The notes: generated by a model not told the origin, from the letters alone. A stretch of DNA of 64,000 nt from JAOPZW01 sp963788935 (GCA_963788935.1 CAWBIM010000004.1:372001-436000), one strand, 5' to 3'. Positions 39,488-49,401 are shown, counted from the stretch's first letter. A program made the numbers and translations.

Positions 39488-42400
39488 TGGCAGAAAAGCG
39501 CGTGCACGAAATCGCCAAGGAACGCGGCATGTCCGCCAGCGACGCGCTGCTCAAGCTGCGCGCCGCGGGCATCGACGTGACCGCCGCGGCCTCGGTCGTC
39601 GACGAGGCCGAGGCGCTGCGTGCGCTCGGCGCGAACGGCTCGGCGACCGCGGCCCCGCCGCGACCGGCAACCGGTCAGCGCGCGGCGCAGCCCGGCGCCC
39701 GCCCGGCCCAGCCCGGCCAGCGCCCGGCGCAGCCCGGCGCTCGCGCCGCGCAGCCCGGCCAGCGCCCCGCCGCCGCGCCCGGACAGCCGCAGCGCGCGCC
39801 GCGCCGGGTCTTCGAGCCCGACGGCCCGCCGCTGAAGGTCACCCCGCGTTCGCAGCGCGAGCCCGAGCGCCCGCGCCCCATCCTTCCCCCGCGGCCGCCG
39901 GCCTCGCGCCCGCCGCAGCAGCAGCCGGCCCGCGCCGCCGCGCGCCCGCAGGCCCGCCCGGCCGAGCCGGAGCGCGCGGCCGCCGAGGCCCAGCAGCAGC
40001 GTCCCGCCGCCGAGCAGGCCGCGCCGGCCCCCGCCGACCCAGACGGCGCAGCCGCAGGCCGCGCCCGCCCAGCCCGAGCAGCCGCAGGCCCGCCAGGCCG
40101 CCCCGGCCGAGCCCAAGCCGGCCGAGGCCCGCCCGGCCGCGCCGGCGCAGGAGTCGCAGCCGGCGCAGGCGGGCAAGGCCGAGGCCGCCCCGGCGAAGCC
40201 CGCCGCCGCGCCCCAGGCGCAGCCCAAGGCCGCGCCCGCCGCGCCGGCCCAGGCCGCGCCCGCGCAGCCGGCGCCGGCGCAGGCCGCTCCCGCGGCCCCG
40301 GCCGCCGCGACGCAGGCGCCGCCCGCCGAGCAGCAGCAGCAGCAGCCGGCCGCCGCCGGCGCGACCGCAGCCGCGGCCCCGGCCGCCGAGGCCAAGGCCA
40401 AGACCGGCACGCCGCAGAGAGGTCGCCGCGGGACCGGCCCGCCCGTCATCACGCCGACCGAGGGCACGCCCGCCCCCGGCACCGGCCCCAAGATCATCGC
40501 CGCGCCCGAGCCCGAGAAGCGCCCGACGCGCGACGAGACGCAGTCCAAGCCTTCGGCCCCCGGTGGCCGCCCCAACCGCGGCGGCATGCGCACCGAGCGC
40601 GGCCCCGGCGGCGGCACCCGCCGCGTCGTCATCGACTCGCAGGCCTCGCGCCGCGGGCCGCGGTGGCCCCGGCGGTCCGGGCGGCCCCGGCGGTCCGGGC
40701 GGCGGGCCCCAGCAGCGGCCGCGCCGCCGCGGGCGCCGTCGCCGCGACGTCCTCGCCGAGACGGCCGCGCCGCTGGACCAGCAGGCCGCGTCGCGCACGG
40801 ACGTCGTCCGGATCAACTCCGGCTCGACCGTCAAGGACGTCGCCGAGTACCTCGGCGTCCCGGTCCCCGAGATCATCAAGCAGCTGATGCTGATGGGCGA
40901 GATGGTCACCTTGACCCAGACGCTGTCTGACGAGGCCATCGGCGTGCTCGCCGAGGCGCTCGAGAAGGAGGTCGAGGTCGTCCACGCCGACGAGGTCGTC
41001 GACGACGAGCCGGCGTTCGAGGACGCCGCCGAGGACCTCGTCGAGCGCCCGCCGGTCGTCACGATCATGGGCCACGTCGACCACGGCAAGACGTCGCTGC
41101 TCGACGCCATCCGCCAGACGAACGTCGTCAAGGGCGAGGCCGGCGGCATCACGCAGCACATCGGCGCCTACCAGGTCAGCCACGACGGGCGGACGATCAC
41201 CTTCCTCGACACCCCGGGCCACGAGGCGTTCACCGCCATGCGTGCCCGCGGCGCGAAGGTCACCGACGTCGCGGTGATCGTGGTCGCCGCCGACGACGGC
41301 GTGAAGCCGCAGACCGACGAGGCGATCGACCACTCCAAGGCGGCCGAGGTGCCGATCCTCGTCGCGGTCAACAAGATCGACAAGGAGGGCGCCGACCCGA
41401 CCCGCGTGCGCACCGAGCTCACGCAGCGCGGCCTGCAGCCGGCCGAGTGGGGCGGCGACACCGAGTTCGTCGACGTCTCCGCGCGCACGCACGAGAACCT
41501 CGAGGACCTCCTCGAGACGATCCTCGTCGTCACCGAGCTCGAGGACCTGAAGGCCAACCCGAACACCGACGCGTCCGGGGTCGTCATCGAGTCCAAGCTC
41601 GACCCGGGCCGCGGCCCCGTCGTCACGGTGCTCATCCAGCGCGGCACCCTGCGCGTCGGCGACGCGATCGTCGCCGGCTCGCACTGGGGCAAGGTCCGCG
41701 CGATGCAGGACTACCAGGGCGAGCGCCTCAAGGAGGCCGTCCCCGGCCAGCCGGTCGAGATCCTCGGCTTCGACGGCGTCCCCGACGCCGGCGACACGTT
41801 CCGCGTGGTCGAGAACGACCGCACCGCCCGCCAGCAGGCCAACGAGCGCGCCGTCCGGCTGCGCAACGAGGCCCAGGCCCGCCGCGCCGGGCGCAAGGTG
41901 TCCTTCGACGACATCTTCAAGGGCATCCAGGAGGGCGCCGTCCAGGAGCTCAACCTCGTGCTCAAGGCCGACGTCTCCGGCTCGCTGGAGGCCTTCGAGG
42001 ACGAGATCGCGCGCCTGCCGCAGAGCGAGGTCCAGGTCAACGTCGTCCGCAGCGGCGTCGGCGGCATCAGCGAGTCCGACGTCATGCTCGCCGCCGCGTC
42101 CGACGCCGTCATCCTCGGCTTCAACGTCCGCCCGGTCGGCGACGCGCGAGCCGCGGCGGAGCGCGAGGGCGTGGAGATCCGCTCCTACTCGGTCATCTAC
42201 AACGCGCTCGACGACCTGCGCGACGCCATGCAGGGCATGCTCGCGCCGGAGGAGGTCGAGGAGACCGTCGGCACGGCCGAGGTCCGCGCGACGTTCCGCG
42301 CCTCGCGCATCGGCACGATCGCCGGCTGCATGGTCACCGACGGGACGATCCGCCGCGGCGCGAAGGTGCGCGTCGTGCGCGACGGCACCGTCGTCTACGA

Positions 42401-42557
42401 CACCACGATCGACTCGCTCAAGCGCTTCAACGAGGACGTGCGCGAGGTCGCGACCGGCTTCGAGTGCGGCATCGTGCTGGCCAACTTCCAGGACGTCAAG
42501 GAAGGCGACGTCCTCGAGACGTACGAGACGAGGAAGGTCGAGCGCGCGCTGTCGTAG
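39487..42557 (+). CDS. infB: Translation initiation factor IF-2 (two frameshifts in this sequence)
   Basis: About 1022 residues after repair. The N-terminus has an IF2_N module (VHEIAKERGMSASDALLKLR), a long Ala/Pro/Gln/Arg-rich region, a second IF2_N module (NSGSTVKDVAEYLGVPVPEI), then the GTPase: GHVDHGKTSLLD (G1), DTPGHEAF (G3), NKIDKEG (G4). C-terminal domains follow. The frame breaks near 40036-40040 and again near 40648-40658, both in the low-complexity region; each is a +1 event, and the length is 3n+2. infB is essential, so sequence error is more likely than true loss. ATG at 39487 overlaps ylxR. Confidence 0.92.
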
Positions 42558-42566
42558 CGCGCGCTC
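42540..42566. terminator. Hairpin spanning the infB stop codon
   Basis: GAGCGCGCGC (42540-42549) pairs perfectly with GCGCGCGCTC (42557-42566) around a 7-base loop that contains most of the infB TAG stop. There is no T tract. It is a likely terminator or 3-prime end stabiliser. The following gene has its own -10 box (TAGGGT, 42616-42621). Confidence 0.5.
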
Positions 42567-42629
42567 GGGCTTCGCTCCGCTCGAGTGGCTCCCGGCTCCG
42601 CGAGTCGCCGCCCGATAGGGTCGGCCGCG

Positions 42630-43496
42630 ATGCCCCGCAGCCGGCCCGTCGACGACTTCACCCTCGAGTACGACCGCGCCGGCTCCGGTCCGCCCGTCGT
42701 GCTGCTCCACGGCTGGCCCGGCTCGCGCGCCGACCAGCGCGAGGTCGCCGCGCGCCTGCAGGACCACGCCGACGTCGTGGTCCCGGACCTGCGCGGCTTC
42801 GGCGGCTCGGACCGCCACGACCGCCCGCCGTCCGAGGCCTACTCGGCCGACGCGCAGGCCGACAGCGTCTGCGCGCTGCTCGAGGAGCTCGAGCTCGAGC
42901 GCCCGGTGCTGTCGGGCTACGACGTCGGCAGCCGCGTCGCGCAGACCGTCGCGCGGCGGATCGCCGACGACGTGCGGGCGCTCGTCGTCTCGCCGCCGCT
43001 GCCGGGCGTGGGGCGGCGGGTGCTCGAGCCCGACGCGCAGCGCGAGTTCTGGTACCAGCCGTTCCACCGCCTGCCCCTGGCCGAGGAGCTGATCGACGGG
43101 GACGAGCGCGCCGTGCGCACCTACCTCGAGCACTTCTGGCGCCACTGGGGCGGGCCCGGCCTCACGATCGACCCCGCGCGCTTCGACGCGCTCGTCGCCG
43201 ACTACGCCCGTCCGGGCGCGTTCACCGCGAGCATCGCGTGGTACCGCTCGGGGGCGGGGACGGTCGCGCGCTCGCTCGCCGAGCGCCCGCCCGCGCCGCT
43301 CGATCGCCTCGCCGTGCCGACGACGGTGTTATGGCCCGAACACGACCCGCTGTTCCCGGTCGCGTGGTCCGACCGGCTCGACGAGTTCTTCGCCGACGTC
43401 GAGGTGCAGGTCCTGGCGGGCGTCGGGCACTTCGTCCCGATGCAGGCGCCGGACGCCGTCGCCGACGCGATCAGGCGCCGGCTCCTGCCCGCCTGA
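42630..43496 (+). CDS. Alpha/beta hydrolase, epoxide-hydrolase-like
   Basis: 288 residues. The oxyanion motif LLHGWPGSRADQREV is at residues 25-40. The nucleophile is Asp in LSGYDVGSRVAQ, which favours epoxide hydrolase or haloalkane dehalogenase-type chemistry over Ser hydrolases. The catalytic His is in GVGHFVPMQAPDAV, and an acid candidate is in LWPEHDPLFP. TAGGGT (42616-42621) ends 8 bases before ATG 42630. The substrate is unknown. The 3-prime end overlaps the convergent gene by 26 bases. Confidence 0.8.
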   Translation: MPRSRPVDDFTLEYDRAGSGPPVVLLHGWPGSRADQREVAARLQDHADVVVPDLRGFGGSDRHDRPPSEAYSADAQADSVCALLEELELERPVLSGYDVGSRVAQTVARRIADDVRALVVSPPLPGVGRRVLEPDAQREFWYQPFHRLPLAEELIDGDERAVRTYLEHFWRHWGGPGLTIDPARFDALVADYARPGAFTASIAWYRSGAGTVARSLAERPPAPLDRLAVPTTVLWPEHDPLFPVAWSDRLDEFFADVEVQVLAGVGHFVPMQAPDAVADAIRRRLLPA

Positions 43497-43884
43497 GCCG
43501 CCGCCGGCGCACGACGACGCCGACCGCCAGGCCGTAGGCGACGTGGTCGGCCCACTGGCGGCCCTGCGGCAGCGCGCGGATCGCGGGGAACGCGCGGCCG
43601 GCCACCTGGAGGTCGAACGCCGCGATGAGCAGCCCGCCGGCGACGGCCGCGGGCACGGTCGCCCGGCGCGGCAACGCGGCGCAGAGGACCGCCGCCCACC
43701 CGTAGGACAGCGCGAGGTGGACGGGGACCGCCGCGGCGACGAGCGGCAGCGTGCGCCGTTCGGCGGGCAGCAGCATCGCCCCGGCGGCGGTCGCGCCGTC
43801 GAGCAGGCGCTCGCGTCGGGCCAGTGTCACGACCGTGGAGGGGACGCCGCTGAGCAACGCGCCCGCCGTCCCGGCCGCGAGCAC
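43471..43884 (-). CDS. Small multi-span membrane protein, unknown function
   Basis: About 137 residues with four hydrophobic segments (VLAAGTAGALLSGVPSTVV, LPLVAAAVPVHLALSYGWAA, VPAAVAGGLLIAAFDLQVAG, DHVAYGLAVGVVV) and an Arg-rich cytoplasmic end. The start is uncertain: GTG at 43884 after CAGGGGAC is chosen. It is divergent from the DUF503 gene and overlaps the hydrolase 3-prime end. No family recognised. Confidence 0.5.
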   Translation of the reverse strand: MLAAGTAGALLSGVPSTVVTLARRERLLDGATAAGAMLLPAERRTLPLVAAAVPVHLALSYGWAAVLCAALPRRATVPAAVAGGLLIAAFDLQVAGRAFPAIRALPQGRQWADHVAYGLAVGVVVRRRRLRRAGAGA

Positions 43885-43909
43885 GTCCCCTGGCGCTACC
43901 GTCAGGGTG

Positions 43910-44224
43910 GTGACGGACGCGTATGTCGCTCTCTTGCTCATCCACATCCATTTTCCGGATTCCGGCAGCCTCAAGACCAAGCGGAAGGACCTGTCGTCCG
44001 TGAAGGCGCAGCTCCACGGTCGCCACGGGCTCACGGTCGCCGAGGTCGACGGACAGGACACCTGGCAGCGCTCGACCCTCGCCGCCGCGCTCACCGGCGG
44101 GTCGCTCGCGACGCTCGACGCGTCGGTCGACCGGATCGAACGATTTCTGTTGGACCGGTTTCCCGAGTGTGTGAGGATCGAGCGGAGCCTGACGTCGTTC
44201 GATGACGCGGGAGGGCTAGGATGA
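43910..44224 (+). CDS. DUF503 (YlxP-like) protein
   Basis: 104 residues of the DUF503 family: YVALLLIHIHFPDSGSLKTK, then KRKDLSSVKAQLHGRHGLTV and EVDGQDTWQRSTLAAALTGG. It is usually found between infB and rbfA, as here, and linked to ribosome function, but its role is unclear. TACCGT (43897-43902) ends 7 bases before GTG 43910. Its stop overlaps rbfA (ATGA). Confidence 0.87.
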   Translation: MTDAYVALLLIHIHFPDSGSLKTKRKDLSSVKAQLHGRHGLTVAEVDGQDTWQRSTLAAALTGGSLATLDASVDRIERFLLDRFPECVRIERSLTSFDDAGGLG

Positions 44225-44568
44225 GCGGCGAGAGGATGCGTCGGGTCGACGTGGCGATGAGGCAGGTGCTCGGCGACGCCCTCGCGCAGGAACTGAAGGA
44301 CCCTCGCGTCGGATTCGTGACCGTGACGGACGTCAAGACCAGCCCGGACCTGCGCCACGCACGCGTATACGTCAGCGTGCTGGGCGACGACGCCACGCAG
44401 GCGGCGAGCCTCGACGGCCTGCGCTCGGCGCACGGCTTCCTGCAGTCGCGCATCGCCGGCGAGCTGCACCTCAAGCGCACGCCGGAGCTGACCTTCGAGC
44501 TCGACCACACGGCCGAGCGCGCCGCCCGCCTCGAGCAGCTCATCCACCAAGAGGAAGAGCGCGCGTGA
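44221..44568 (+). CDS. rbfA: Ribosome-binding factor A
   Basis: 115-residue KH-like 30S maturation factor: RRVDVAMRQVLGDALAQELK, DPRVGFVTVTDVKTSPDLRH and LHLKRTPELTFELDHTAE are family blocks. ATG at 44221 overlaps the DUF503 stop, and its own stop overlaps the next gene's GTG, so these genes are probably one coupled operon. Confidence 0.93.
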   Translation: MSGERMRRVDVAMRQVLGDALAQELKDPRVGFVTVTDVKTSPDLRHARVYVSVLGDDATQAASLDGLRSAHGFLQSRIAGELHLKRTPELTFELDHTAERAARLEQLIHQEEERA

Positions 44569-45560
44569 GCGCCGTCGAGAGCGGCCTGGGGACGCGCCAG
44601 CAGGTCCTCGACGAGATCCGCGCGGCCGACAAGTTCGTCCTCGTCACCCACGAGCACCCCGACGGCGACGCGCTCGGGTCGCTCGTCGCGATGCACCGCG
44701 TGCTCTGCGCCCTCGACAAGGACTCGGTCATGTTCATGGCCGCCGACGAGTTCCCGCTGCCGCACGAGTACCGCTTCTTCCGCTTCGACGGCCTCCAGAG
44801 CCACCCGCCGGAGGACCTCGACGAGCGCATGATCGTCTTCCTCGACTGCGGCAACATCGACCGCAACCCGATCGACGCGTTCAAGGGCGACGACGCCCAC
44901 ATCCTCAACATCGACCACCACCACGACAACACGCGCTTCGGCACGGTCAATCACGTGGTCGAGGACGCGTCGTGCACGGCCGAGATCGTGTGGGACCTCA
45001 TGGACCCGCTGAACGTCTCGCCGTCGATCGAGATCGCCGAGGCGCTGTACGTCGGCCTCGTGACGGACACCGGCAAGTTCATGTACGAGAACACCGGCCC
45101 GCGCGCGCACGAGATGGCGGCGGAGCTGATCGCGGCCGGGATCGACGTGCACGGGATCTACCGGCGGCTGTACGAGGGCATGCCGTTCGCGAAGCTCGAG
45201 CTGCTCGGCCTGGCACTGGCGCGCCTCGAGATCGTCGACGACGGCGCGCTCACCTTCGCCTACCTCGACCGCGACGACTTCCGGACGGCCGGGGCCGAGG
45301 AGAGCCACTCCGAGGGCATCATCGACCACCTGCGCTCGGTCGACGGCACGAAGGTCGCCGGGCTCGCGCGCGAGCTGCTCGACGGCAACGGCGCGCGCAA
45401 GAAGGTGTCGCTGCGCTCCACGGACGGCGAGGTCGACGTCTCGGCGATCGCCCGCGCCGGGGGCGGGGGCGGCCACCGCCGCGCCGCCGGGTTCACGACC
45501 GAGCTGTCCCACGACGAGCTCGTCGCGTTCCTGCGCGAGCAGATCGCCACCCAGCTGTAG
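44565..45560 (+). CDS. DHH/DHHA1 phosphoesterase, NrnA-like
   Basis: 331 residues. The DHH metal motifs are VLVTHEHPDGDALGSL, FLDCGNIDRNPI and LNIDHHHDNTRFG. The C-terminal DHHA1 domain ends in ARAGGGGGHRRAAGF. Family members degrade nanoRNA, pAp or cyclic di-AMP; context does not decide between them, but rbfA-nrnA-truB-ribF order is common. GTG at 44565 overlaps rbfA. Confidence 0.88.
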   Translation: MSAVESGLGTRQQVLDEIRAADKFVLVTHEHPDGDALGSLVAMHRVLCALDKDSVMFMAADEFPLPHEYRFFRFDGLQSHPPEDLDERMIVFLDCGNIDRNPIDAFKGDDAHILNIDHHHDNTRFGTVNHVVEDASCTAEIVWDLMDPLNVSPSIEIAEALYVGLVTDTGKFMYENTGPRAHEMAAELIAAGIDVHGIYRRLYEGMPFAKLELLGLALARLEIVDDGALTFAYLDRDDFRTAGAEESHSEGIIDHLRSVDGTKVAGLARELLDGNGARKKVSLRSTDGEVDVSAIARAGGGGGHRRAAGFTTELSHDELVAFLREQIATQL

Positions 45561-45572
45561 CGTCCCGCCTCG

Positions 45573-46373
45573 GTGGACGGACTCGTCCTCGTCGACAAGC
45601 CGGCGGGCAAGACCTCGCACGACCTGACGCTCGCCACGCGCCGGGGCCTCGGCGTGCGCAAGGCCGGCCACGCGGGCACGCTCGACCCGTTCGCGACCGG
45701 GCTGCTGCTCGTCCTGGTCGGGCGCGCCCGGCGCGTGCAGCGCTTCCTCATGGCCCTGCCGAAGACCTACGAGACGGTGGCGCGGCTCGGCGCGGTCTCG
45801 ACGACGGGCGATCCCGAGGGCGAGATCACCGAGACCGGCGTGCTGCCGCCCGACCCGCTCGTGCTGCCGACCGGCGCGGTGCGCCAGCGCCCGCCGATCT
45901 ACAGCGCCGTGCGCGTCCAGGGCCGGCGTGCCTACGAGCTGGCCCGGCGCGGCGAGGCCGTGGAGGTTCCGGAGCGCGAGGTCACGGTGTACCGCTTCGA
46001 CCAGCGCTGGCGCGAGGGCGACCGCGCGGGGTTCGTCATCGACTGCTCGTCGGGGACGTACATCCGCAGCCTGATCGCCGACCTCGGCGACGCCTACTGC
46101 GAGGAGCTGCGGCGCACGCGGGTCGGCCCGTTCGACGTCTCCGACGCCGACGCGACGCGCGTCCTCCCGCTCGAGCAGGCGCTGGCGTTCCTGCCGCGCG
46201 TCGACCTCGACGCCGACGCGGGGTGGCGCGCGGCCCACGGCCAGACCGTCGCCGGCGAGTCGCCGGACGGCGCCGCGGGCGAGGTCCTGCTCGTCGATGC
46301 GGACGGCCCCGTGGCCATCGCCGAGCCACGCGAGGGCGCGGTGCTGAAGCCCATCGTAGGCTTCCGCGAGTGA
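45573..46373 (+). CDS. truB: tRNA pseudouridine(55) synthase TruB
   Basis: 266 residues; forms pseudouridine 55 in the tRNA T loop. It starts GLVLVDKPAGKTSHDLT; the catalytic Asp is in KAGHAGTLDPFATGLL; YSAVRVQGRRAYELAR and CSSGTYIRSLIADLG are conserved. The C-terminal PUA-like part is short. The start is GTG at 45573, 12 bases after the DHH gene. Its stop overlaps the ribF GTG. Confidence 0.94.
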   Translation: MDGLVLVDKPAGKTSHDLTLATRRGLGVRKAGHAGTLDPFATGLLLVLVGRARRVQRFLMALPKTYETVARLGAVSTTGDPEGEITETGVLPPDPLVLPTGAVRQRPPIYSAVRVQGRRAYELARRGEAVEVPEREVTVYRFDQRWREGDRAGFVIDCSSGTYIRSLIADLGDAYCEELRRTRVGPFDVSDADATRVLPLEQALAFLPRVDLDADAGWRAAHGQTVAGESPDGAAGEVLLVDADGPVAIAEPREGAVLKPIVGFRE

Positions 46374-47252
46374 AGGTCACGCGCCTGCCCGACGCAGATC
46401 CGCGGCCGCGGCGCGTGGCCGTGGGCACGTTCGACGGCGTCCACCGCGGCCACCGCGAGGTGATCGGCGGCGCGGACACCGTCATCACGTTCGACCCGCA
46501 CCCGCTGTCGGTCCTCGCCCCGGCGCGCGCCCCGCTGCTGCTCACGACGCTCGAGCGCAAGGCCGAGCTCGTCGCCTCGCTCGGCGTCGACGAGCTCGTC
46601 GTCGTCCCGTTCGACCAGGCGTTCGCCGCGCTGACCGCGGAGGAGTTCGTCGACGTCGTGCTCGTCCAGCGCATGGCGGCCACGCACGTGAGCGTGGGGG
46701 AGAACTTCCGCTTCGGCCGCGGGGCGGAGGGCGACGCCGCGCGCCTGGCCGCCGACGGGCGCTTCGAGACGCGGGTGGCGCCGCTGCTCGAGGTCGACGC
46801 CGAGGTCGTCTCCTCGAGCCACATCCGCGGCCTCGTGCTCGGGGGCGCCGTCGGGTACGCCGGCGAGCTGCTCGGCGCCCCGTTTTCCTTGACTCGCGAG
46901 GTCGTCCACGGCGACAAGCGCGGCCGCGAGCTCGGCTTCCCGACCGCGAACCTCCTGCCCGCCGACGGCTACGTGACCCCGGGCCACGGCGTGTACGCGT
47001 GCCGCGCCACGGTCGCCTCGGGCGGCGACGTACGCGGCGGCCACGAACATCGGTGTGCGGCCGATGTTCGAGACCGGCCGGGGCGAGCTGATCGAGGCGT
47101 ACCTGCTCGACTTCTCGGACGACATCTACGACCAGCCGCTGCGCCTGGAGTTCCTCAAGCGGCTGCGCGGCGAGAAGCGTTTCGAGTCGATCGACGCGCT
47201 CGTCGAGCAGATGGGCCGGGACGTCGACGAGGCCCGGGCGATCGCGGGTTGA
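46370..47252 (+). CDS. ribF: Bifunctional riboflavin kinase / FAD synthetase (frameshifted in this sequence)
   Basis: About 293 residues; makes FMN then FAD. The nucleotidyltransferase half has VAVGTFDGVHRGHREVI, ITFDPHPLSVL and VGENFRFGRGAEGD. The kinase half has GDKRGRELGFPTANLLP, then ATNIGVRPMFETG and LRGEKRFESIDALVEQM. The frame breaks near 47021-47029 in GGCGGCGACG; the second frame resumes TYAAATNIGVRP. The length is 3n+1, so one extra base. GTG at 46370 overlaps truB. It is an essential gene in most bacteria, which supports an assembly error. Confidence 0.88.
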
Positions 47253-47274
47253 CCCTGCTACCCTGCGCTGCCGC

Positions 47275-47544
47275 ATGAGCCTGACCCAGGAACGCAAGGC
47301 CGAGATCGTCTCCCAGTTCGGGGAGAACGCCGAGGACACCGGGAACACCCGCGTGCAGATCGCGCTGCTCAGCCAGCGCATCAGCGACCTCACGGCCCAC
47401 CTTCGCGAGCACAGCAAGGACCACCACTCGCGTCGCGGGCTGCTCATGCTCGTCGGCCAGCGTCGCCGGCTGCTCAACTACATGCAGCGCAACGACCTCG
47501 AGGGCTACCGCTCGCTCATTCGCGAGCTCGGCCTTCGTCGGTGA
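47275..47544 (+). CDS. rpsO: 30S ribosomal protein S15
   Basis: 89 residues: SLTQERKAEIVSQFGENAED, RIQ-like VQIALLSQRISDLTAHLREH, then HHSRRGLLMLVGQRRRLLNY, all S15 signatures. TACCCT (47259-47264) ends 10 bases before ATG 47275, giving it a promoter of its own after ribF. Its stop overlaps the peroxiredoxin GTG. Confidence 0.96.
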   Translation: MSLTQERKAEIVSQFGENAEDTGNTRVQIALLSQRISDLTAHLREHSKDHHSRRGLLMLVGQRRRLLNYMQRNDLEGYRSLIRELGLRR

Positions 47545-48023
47545 CCGCCGCTCCCGAGGACATCATCGCGCCGGGCACGCCGGCGCCGGAGTTCTCCCTG
47601 GCGCGTCCCGACCGGTCGACGTTCACGCGCGCGGACCTGCTCGGCAAGACGACCGTCCTCGTCTTCTATCCCTTCGCCTTCAGCCCGGTCTGCACGGACC
47701 AGCTGCAGGTCTACGACGAGGTCCGCGAGGAGTTCGCCGCCCAGGGCGCGACGCTCTACGGCGTCTCGTGCGACCACGCCTACTCGCAGAGCGCGTTCCG
47801 CGAACGCCTCGGGGTCGAGATCGAGCAGCTCTCGGACTGGGAGCCGAAGGGCGAGGTCTCGCGGGCGTTCGGCGCATGGTTCGCCCCGGCGGGCTCGTCG
47901 GCCCGCGCGCTCGTGATCGTCGGGCCGGACGGGGTCGTGCAGTGGTCGCATCGCGCCGAGTCGCTCGGTGACCTGCCGGGCGCGAACCTGATCTTCGACG
48001 CCCTCGCGGCCCGGACGGCGTAG
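47541..48023 (+). CDS. Peroxiredoxin, AhpE/BCP-like
   Basis: 160-residue thiol peroxidase. The peroxidatic Cys is in FYPFAFSPVCTDQL (PxxxxxC form), with APEFSLARPD upstream. A second Cys in YGVSCDHAYS is not at a standard resolving position, so a 1-Cys AhpE-like mechanism is likely. GTG at 47541 overlaps rpsO. The coupling to a ribosomal protein gene is unusual but may be simple packing. Confidence 0.88.
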   Translation: MTAAPEDIIAPGTPAPEFSLARPDRSTFTRADLLGKTTVLVFYPFAFSPVCTDQLQVYDEVREEFAAQGATLYGVSCDHAYSQSAFRERLGVEIEQLSDWEPKGEVSRAFGAWFAPAGSSARALVIVGPDGVVQWSHRAESLGDLPGANLIFDALAARTA

Positions 48024-48135
48024 TCCTCGGGCCGCGGTGGGTGGCGCGGGGCTTTGCGTTTCCGCGCACGCTTGCGAACGGCTGCGGCGAGGGAGGGTGA
48101 GCCGGCGCTCTGGCGCTCCTCCCCTGCGCGGGGGG

Positions 48136-48180
48136 ACTGATGCGCCTTCTGTGCGCCTGACAGACATTTCGCGCATCAGT
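48136..48180. terminator. Long-loop inverted repeat between convergent genes
   Basis: ACTGATGCGC (48136-48145) is repeated inverted as GCGCATCAGT (48171-48180) with 25 bases between. GGG before and CCC after extend the stem past a single bulge. It lies in the 296-base spacer between the peroxiredoxin and the convergent SRPBCC gene, so a bidirectional terminator is possible. Nothing else was recognised in the spacer. Confidence 0.45.
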
Positions 48181-48319
48181 ACCCATCCCGGTGGGACGCC
48201 GCCGACGCCCGACCCAGCCTCCCTCGCTGCCGACCGCCAGCGCCGCGACCCGCCGGCGGCGCCCCGAGCGGCGCGCCACAACGCCCGCGAAGAAGCCGGC
48301 GCGAAACGCCCCGCGAGAC

Positions 48320-48805
48320 CTACCGCCCAGCCACCAGACCCGCCACCAGCTCCGGCACCCGCTCGCGACGAAAGTCGAAGATCGCCTCGACGTCGCGCTT
48401 CACGAGCGCGCGCCGCGCCACCTCGCCGAGCACGCCGAACCCGACCGCGTAGCGGACCGTGTCGCGCATGAGCGTCGCGCGCCCGCCGTCCACGGCGATC
48501 AGGTCGTGCGTGTGGTGCCACAGCCGGTAGGGGCCGCGGACCTGGACGTCGACGAAGCGGTGCGGCGGATCCCAGTCCTGGATCAGCGTGTCCCACCGGA
48601 CCGGGACGCCGTGGATGCGCAGCGCGTACTGCAGGAACGTCCCGGGGCCCATGCTGATCGGGTCCGGGGTCAGCAGCCGGAACTGCAGCAGCGGCGGCGT
48701 GATCGCCTCGAGGTTGCGCGCGTCGGCGAAGAACGGGAACACGGCCTCGGGCGGGGCCTCGAGGCGCTGCTCCCGGCGTAGGACGTGGATGCCCGAGCGA
48801 GTCAT
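48320..48805 (-). CDS. SRPBCC (START-like) family protein
   Basis: 161 residues. A beta-start (HVLRREQRLEAPPEAVFPFF), FADARNLEAITPPLLQFRLL, GVPVRWDTLIQDWDPPHRFV and HHTHDLIAVDGG match cyclase/dehydrase-type SRPBCC proteins that bind hydrophobic ligands. The start ATG at 48805 is favoured because minus-strand TAGCGT (48820-48815) ends 9 bases upstream; ATG at 48811 is the alternative. The ligand is unknown. Confidence 0.75.
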   Translation of the reverse strand: MTRSGIHVLRREQRLEAPPEAVFPFFADARNLEAITPPLLQFRLLTPDPISMGPGTFLQYALRIHGVPVRWDTLIQDWDPPHRFVDVQVRGPYRLWHHTHDLIAVDGGRATLMRDTVRYAVGFGVLGEVARRALVKRDVEAIFDFRRERVPELVAGLVAGR

Positions 48806-48840
48806 CGTCATCCGACGCTACGTCCGTACGCTTCACGAGG

Positions 48841-49401
48841 ATGACCGACCTGCGCAGCGCCGACGTCCCGGGCCCGCGCGCGGACGACCACGTCCGCGGC
48901 CCCGACGACGCGCCCATGGTCCTGTTCTACGGCGACTTCGCCTGCCCGAAGTGCGCCACGGCCTACGCGAAGCTCAAGCCCGCGCCGGTCCGCCTGACGT
49001 TCCGCCACTTCGCGCTGAAGGCCAAGCACCCGCGGGCGGTCGCGCTCGCGCTGGCGTCGGAGGCGGCGGCCAGGCAGGGCCGGTTCTGGGACCTCGCCGA
49101 GGCGCTCTACGCCGACCAGAGCCGGCTCGAGGACCCGCACCTGTGGGCGCTGTGCGAGCGGCTCGGGCTCGACCTCGACCGCTTCGAGGCCGACCGCCGC
49201 GGCGAGGAGGCCGCCGAGCGCGTCCGGCGCGACGTCCACGACGCGCTGCGCGCCGGCGCGACGGCGACGCCCACGGTCTGGATCGGACCGGGCGATCCGG
49301 ACCTGCTCGGTACCATGGTCAGGTTCGGAATACGAGAAGCAAGACGAATCGGCCCGCCGACCGACGGGTGGGCCCGGAAAGGCAGCACATATGAGCAGTG
49401 A
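48841..49401 (+). CDS. DsbA-like thioredoxin-fold protein
   Basis: 186 residues with a DsbA-type CPKC redox site in FYGDFACPKCATAYAKL, an all-helical insert (LALASEAAARQGRFWDLAEA) and the cis-Pro loop region ATATPTVWIG. There is no signal peptide, so it is probably cytoplasmic. TACGCT (48827-48832) ends 8 bases before ATG 48841. The last 30 residues do not look like the family and overlap the pnp start, so a sequence error near the end is possible. Confidence 0.72.
   Translation: MTDLRSADVPGPRADDHVRGPDDAPMVLFYGDFACPKCATAYAKLKPAPVRLTFRHFALKAKHPRAVALALASEAAARQGRFWDLAEALYADQSRLEDPHLWALCERLGLDLDRFEADRRGEEAAERVRRDVHDALRAGATATPTVWIGPGDPDLLGTMVRFGIREARRIGPPTDGWARKGSTYEQ

Noticed and set aside
43202..44550. 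Large minus-strand proteins opposite the hydrolase, DUF503 and rbfA
   Set aside because: Most of their length is Arg/Ala-rich antisense. Only the hydrophobic end (43471-43884) looks like a real membrane protein.
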